NCBI GenBank assembly: GCA_018657625.1
Contig: JABHWU010000115.1
Location: 1 to 64,000 of the forward strand
DNA length: 64,000 bases
Reading direction: 5' to 3'
From: Deltaproteobacteria bacterium
GTDB taxonomy: Bacteria > SAR324 > XYD2-FULL-50-16
Every line of letters begins with the position of its first letter. The stretch's first letter is position 1. Made by a program: the position numbers and the translations under genes. Below the pieces are notes generated by a model that saw only the letters and a list, made by a program, of their open reading frames with translations, made no database searches and had not been told where the DNA came from. Positions 61,472-64,000 of this stretch are shown here, piece after piece.

Positions 61472-64000
61472 TTAACTGGCATTTTCCTGATCTTTTTTCA
61501 TACAGCAGGATTTATATTTCTTACCACTACCGCAATGACATTTTTCATTGCGGCCAACGTTAATTCTTTTTCTAACGGGTGCCTGTTTGGCTGCTTTTCT
61601 TTCAGGTCGATTTAATTCACCATGAATCATCTCCATTTCCTGCTGTTTTCTTTGGGTTTCCTGGGGCTGTTCCTTCGCAATTGCTACATGAAAGTAGTGT
61701 TTAACACTCTCTGAGCTGATTCTAACCATCAAATCCTTAAATAACACAAAAGCTTCTTTTTTATATTCAACCAAAGGGTTTTTTTGCGCATATCCCCGCA
61801 TGCCAATACCTTCTTTTAAATGATCCATCGATAATAAATGATCTTTCCACATACTATCAGTGACGTCTAAAAGAATCTGCTGTAAAATATAATTATGGTA
61901 TTCATGGAATTGCTTTTTCTTTTTGTCATACAAACTTCTCAATTCCCCAAATATCCATTTATACAAAGTATCCTGAGAATCAGAATAGTCTTCCTCATTT
62001 GAGGGCAACTTCATCTGAAAAATAGTCGACAATTCGCTTCTTAAACCGTCAAAATCCCATTGCTCAATCTGTTTTTCATCGCAATATTCATCCAGTAAAC
62101 TGTCTAATATATCAGCGATCATGTCAGAAATAACATCTTCTTTCTCATCACCTAGAATCCGTCGTCTTTGGGTATAGATAATCTCACGCTGTTGATTCAT
62201 TACGTCATCATATTCCAATAAATGCTTCCGAATATCAAAGTTGTGAGCTTCTACTTTTTTCTGTGAATTTTCAATGGCACGGGAAATCAAGATATGTTCA
62301 ATGGCTTCATCTTCATCAATTTTTAATTTACCCATTAAATTCGCAATTCTCTCTCCACCAAAAATCCGCAATAGATCATCTTCCAGTGACAGGTAAAAAC
62401 GACTACCTCCCTTATCACCCTGCCTACCGGAACGGCCTCTAAGCTGATTATCAACCCTGCGTGATTCATTTCGTTCTGTACCCATAATAAACAGACCACC
62501 CTTTTCAGGTACACCTTGCCCTAATTTAATATCTGTACCCCGGCCGGCCATGTTGGTAGCGATGGTTATGGAGCCAGCCTGTCCGGCATTTGCGATAATA
62601 TCTGCTTCCTGTTCATGATATTTGGCGTTTAACACTTTATGAGGCACTTTTCCCTTGTTAAGTATACCACTCAGGAATTCTGAACTTTCAACAGAAGCAG
62701 CCCCAATCAAAATCGGTTGTTTCGTTTGATACATTTCCTTGGCTTGCTTTAAAATAGCACGATGTTTGGCCGCCCTAGTTTTAAAAATAGTATCCGGATG
62801 ATCTATCCTGACCATTGGTTCATTGGTTGGAACCACAATCACACCTAATCCATATATTTTCATGAATTCGTCTGCTTCTGTTTCTGCTGTTCCGGTCATT
62901 CCTGACAGTTTGGTGTATTTTCGAAAGTAATTCTGATAAGTGATAGAAGCCAGAGTTTGATTTTCTCTTTCAATCTTAACCCGTTCTTTGGCTTCTAAAG
63001 CTTGATGTAGACCATCACTAAAACGCCTCCCTTCCATTACCCGACCGGTGAATTCGTCAACAATTAATACCCGCCCATTTTGTACCATATAGTCGATATC
63101 TCTTTTAAAAACATAGTGCGCTTTTAAGGCCTGGTTAACATGGTGCAGAATTTCTATATTTTCAAAATCAAATAAATTCGATGTTTTGAGCAAATCTGTC
63201 AGTCTTTGCTCCATTTTAGCAACGCCACCTTCGGCCAGCTGTATATTCCTGGATTTTTCTTCAAGGGTAAAATCACCAGGAACGACAATATCAAGATCTT
63301 CTTTTGTCTTTATAAAATTACTGACTTCATTTTCAGGAATATTTTGTGCTTTTGCGACCATATTTCTTTCCGGATTATCAACAACCCGCCATTCACGCTT
63401 TAAACCATATAGCTCTTTATCAATTTTATAATAATTTTCTGTGGAATCTTCGGCCGGTCCTGAAATAATTAAAGGTGTCCGTGCTTCATCAATCAAGATA
63501 CTGTCAACCTCATCCACAATCGCATAATTGTGTTCCCTTTGAACATAATCCTGCAAATCAAACTTCATATTGTCCCGAAGAAAATCAAACCCAAATTCGT
63601 TGTTCGTTCCGTAGGTAATATCACAATTATAGGCCTCTCTCCGCTGGTCATCACTTTTTGCGTGAATGATAACACCCACTGATAATCCCAAATAATTATA
63701 TATTTTCCCCATCCAGTCGGCATCCCGTTCTGCCAGGTAGTCATTCACTGTAACCAAGTGAGCACCTTTGTCACTTAAGGCATTTAAAAATAATGGTAAA
63801 GTGGAGGTCAGGGTTTTTCCTTCCCCTGTTCTCATCTCTGCAATTTGACCATTAAAAAGCGCAATTCCACCTAGCATCTGGACATCATAGTGTCGTTCAC
63901 CCAATGTTTCCATGGCAGCTTTACGAGTAAGAGCGAAAGCTTCCGGTAATATAGATTCCAGATCTTCCCCATCTGCAACTCTTTTTTTAAATTCTTCTGT
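61472..64000 (-). CDS. secA: Preprotein translocase ATPase SecA (5' end cut by window)
   Basis: The frame stays open to the last base of the window (63914-64000 still reads SecA sequence: EDLESILPEAFALTRKAA), so only the N-terminus is missing. Motifs seen are Walker A MRTGEGKT, VDEVDSILIDEARTPLIISG, the preprotein cross-linking region, TNMAGRGTDIKLG, RRVDNQLRGRSGRQGDKG, and the helical scaffold/wing domains. The C-terminal tail ends with the SEC-C zinc motif CHCGSGKKYKSCC (CxC...CC instead of the more common CxC...CH). It drives Sec export from the cytoplasm. Roughly the last 840 residues are present. Confidence 0.97.
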   Translation of the reverse strand, partial: TEEFKKRVADGEDLESILPEAFALTRKAAMETLGERHYDVQMLGGIALFNGQIAEMRTGEGKTLTSTLPLFLNALSDKGAHLVTVNDYLAERDADWMGKIYNYLGLSVGVIIHAKSDDQRREAYNCDITYGTNNEFGFDFLRDNMKFDLQDYVQREHNYAIVDEVDSILIDEARTPLIISGPAEDSTENYYKIDKELYGLKREWRVVDNPERNMVAKAQNIPENEVSNFIKTKEDLDIVVPGDFTLEEKSRNIQLAEGGVAKMEQRLTDLLKTSNLFDFENIEILHHVNQALKAHYVFKRDIDYMVQNGRVLIVDEFTGRVMEGRRFSDGLHQALEAKERVKIERENQTLASITYQNYFRKYTKLSGMTGTAETEADEFMKIYGLGVIVVPTNEPMVRIDHPDTIFKTRAAKHRAILKQAKEMYQTKQPILIGAASVESSEFLSGILNKGKVPHKVLNAKYHEQEADIIANAGQAGSITIATNMAGRGTDIKLGQGVPEKGGLFIMGTERNESRRVDNQLRGRSGRQGDKGGSRFYLSLEDDLLRIFGGERIANLMGKLKIDEDEAIEHILISRAIENSQKKVEAHNFDIRKHLLEYDDVMNQQREIIYTQRRRILGDEKEDVISDMIADILDSLLDEYCDEKQIEQWDFDGLRSELSTIFQMKLPSNEEDYSDSQDTLYKWIFGELRSLYDKKKKQFHEYHNYILQQILLDVTDSMWKDHLLSMDHLKEGIGMRGYAQKNPLVEYKKEAFVLFKDLMVRISSESVKHYFHVAIAKEQPQETQRKQQEMEMIHGELNRPERKAAKQAPVRKRINVGRNEKCHCGSGKKYKSCCMKKDQENAS

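Overview
The window is AT-rich DNA from a Gram-negative bacterium. Evidence for an outer membrane: an outer-membrane beta-barrel, two lipoproteins, an O-antigen-ligase-like protein and a LolA-like protein. Three secondary/ABC uptake systems (TRAP-TAXI, TRAP-DctPQM, dipeptide-type ABC) plus an ETF/quinone-linked acyl-CoA oxidation operon suggest a free-living, probably aquatic, heterotroph scavenging amino acids, peptides and organic acids. A proteobacterial or Desulfobacterota/SAR324-like host would fit, but I cannot assign it firmly from sequence alone. I saw no tRNA, prophage, insertion sequence or CRISPR array.

Layout. 1-2.2 kb: a truncated cysteine-hydrolase remnant and a tripartite hipBST toxin-antitoxin operon. 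2.3-7.5 kb: an export trio (beta-barrel, LolA-like periplasmic protein, RND/MMPL pump). 8.2-10.6 kb: a Rieske-fold protein lacking one cluster histidine, an NnrU/ICMT-like membrane protein, a lipoprotein and a HAD phosphatase. 10.7-16.5 kb: acyl-CoA dehydrogenase-etfB-etfA-ETF:quinone oxidoreductase operon, with a divergent MerR regulator and a good promoter/operator between them. 16.5-17.9 kb: a secreted MORN-repeat protein with internal tandem DNA repeats. 18.2-22.8 kb: mog, moeA, an Mrp/ApbC ATPase, a DUF971 protein and tgt. 22.9-25.9 kb: TRAP-TAXI transporter. 26-28 kb: a gene-poor stretch with a zinc-ribbon gene and palindromic repeats.

27.9-33.5 kb: five-gene dipeptide/oligopeptide-type ABC operon. 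33.7-40.3 kb: PuuD-like amidotransferase, glutamine-synthetase-like ligase, RpiR/MurR regulator and a DctPQM TRAP transporter. 41.2-45.4 kb: a decayed FAD-oxidoreductase fragment, an FGGY kinase, a membrane-anchored reductive-dehalogenase-like protein and a LysE exporter. 46-64 kb is housekeeping: dnaE, a membrane sulfatase-fold protein, two unknowns, an Rrf2 regulator, rnpB, bactofilin, parB, parA, a TPR lipoprotein, gyrA, an O-antigen-ligase-like protein and secA (cut by the window edge).

The most interesting new signal is a paired-operator element: two 14-bp GTAAT-N4-ATTAC-like sites exactly 28 bp apart, followed at the same distance by a TTGACT box. It occurs upstream of the glutamine-synthetase-like gene/RpiR gene and again upstream of the DctPQM operon, with a related pair upstream of the TRAP-TAXI operon. 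This suggests one regulon, probably under the RpiR protein, joining a gamma-glutamylation-type catabolic pathway to its transporters. Other points of interest are the hipBST operon, the Rieske variant and the membrane-anchored reductive dehalogenase homologue.
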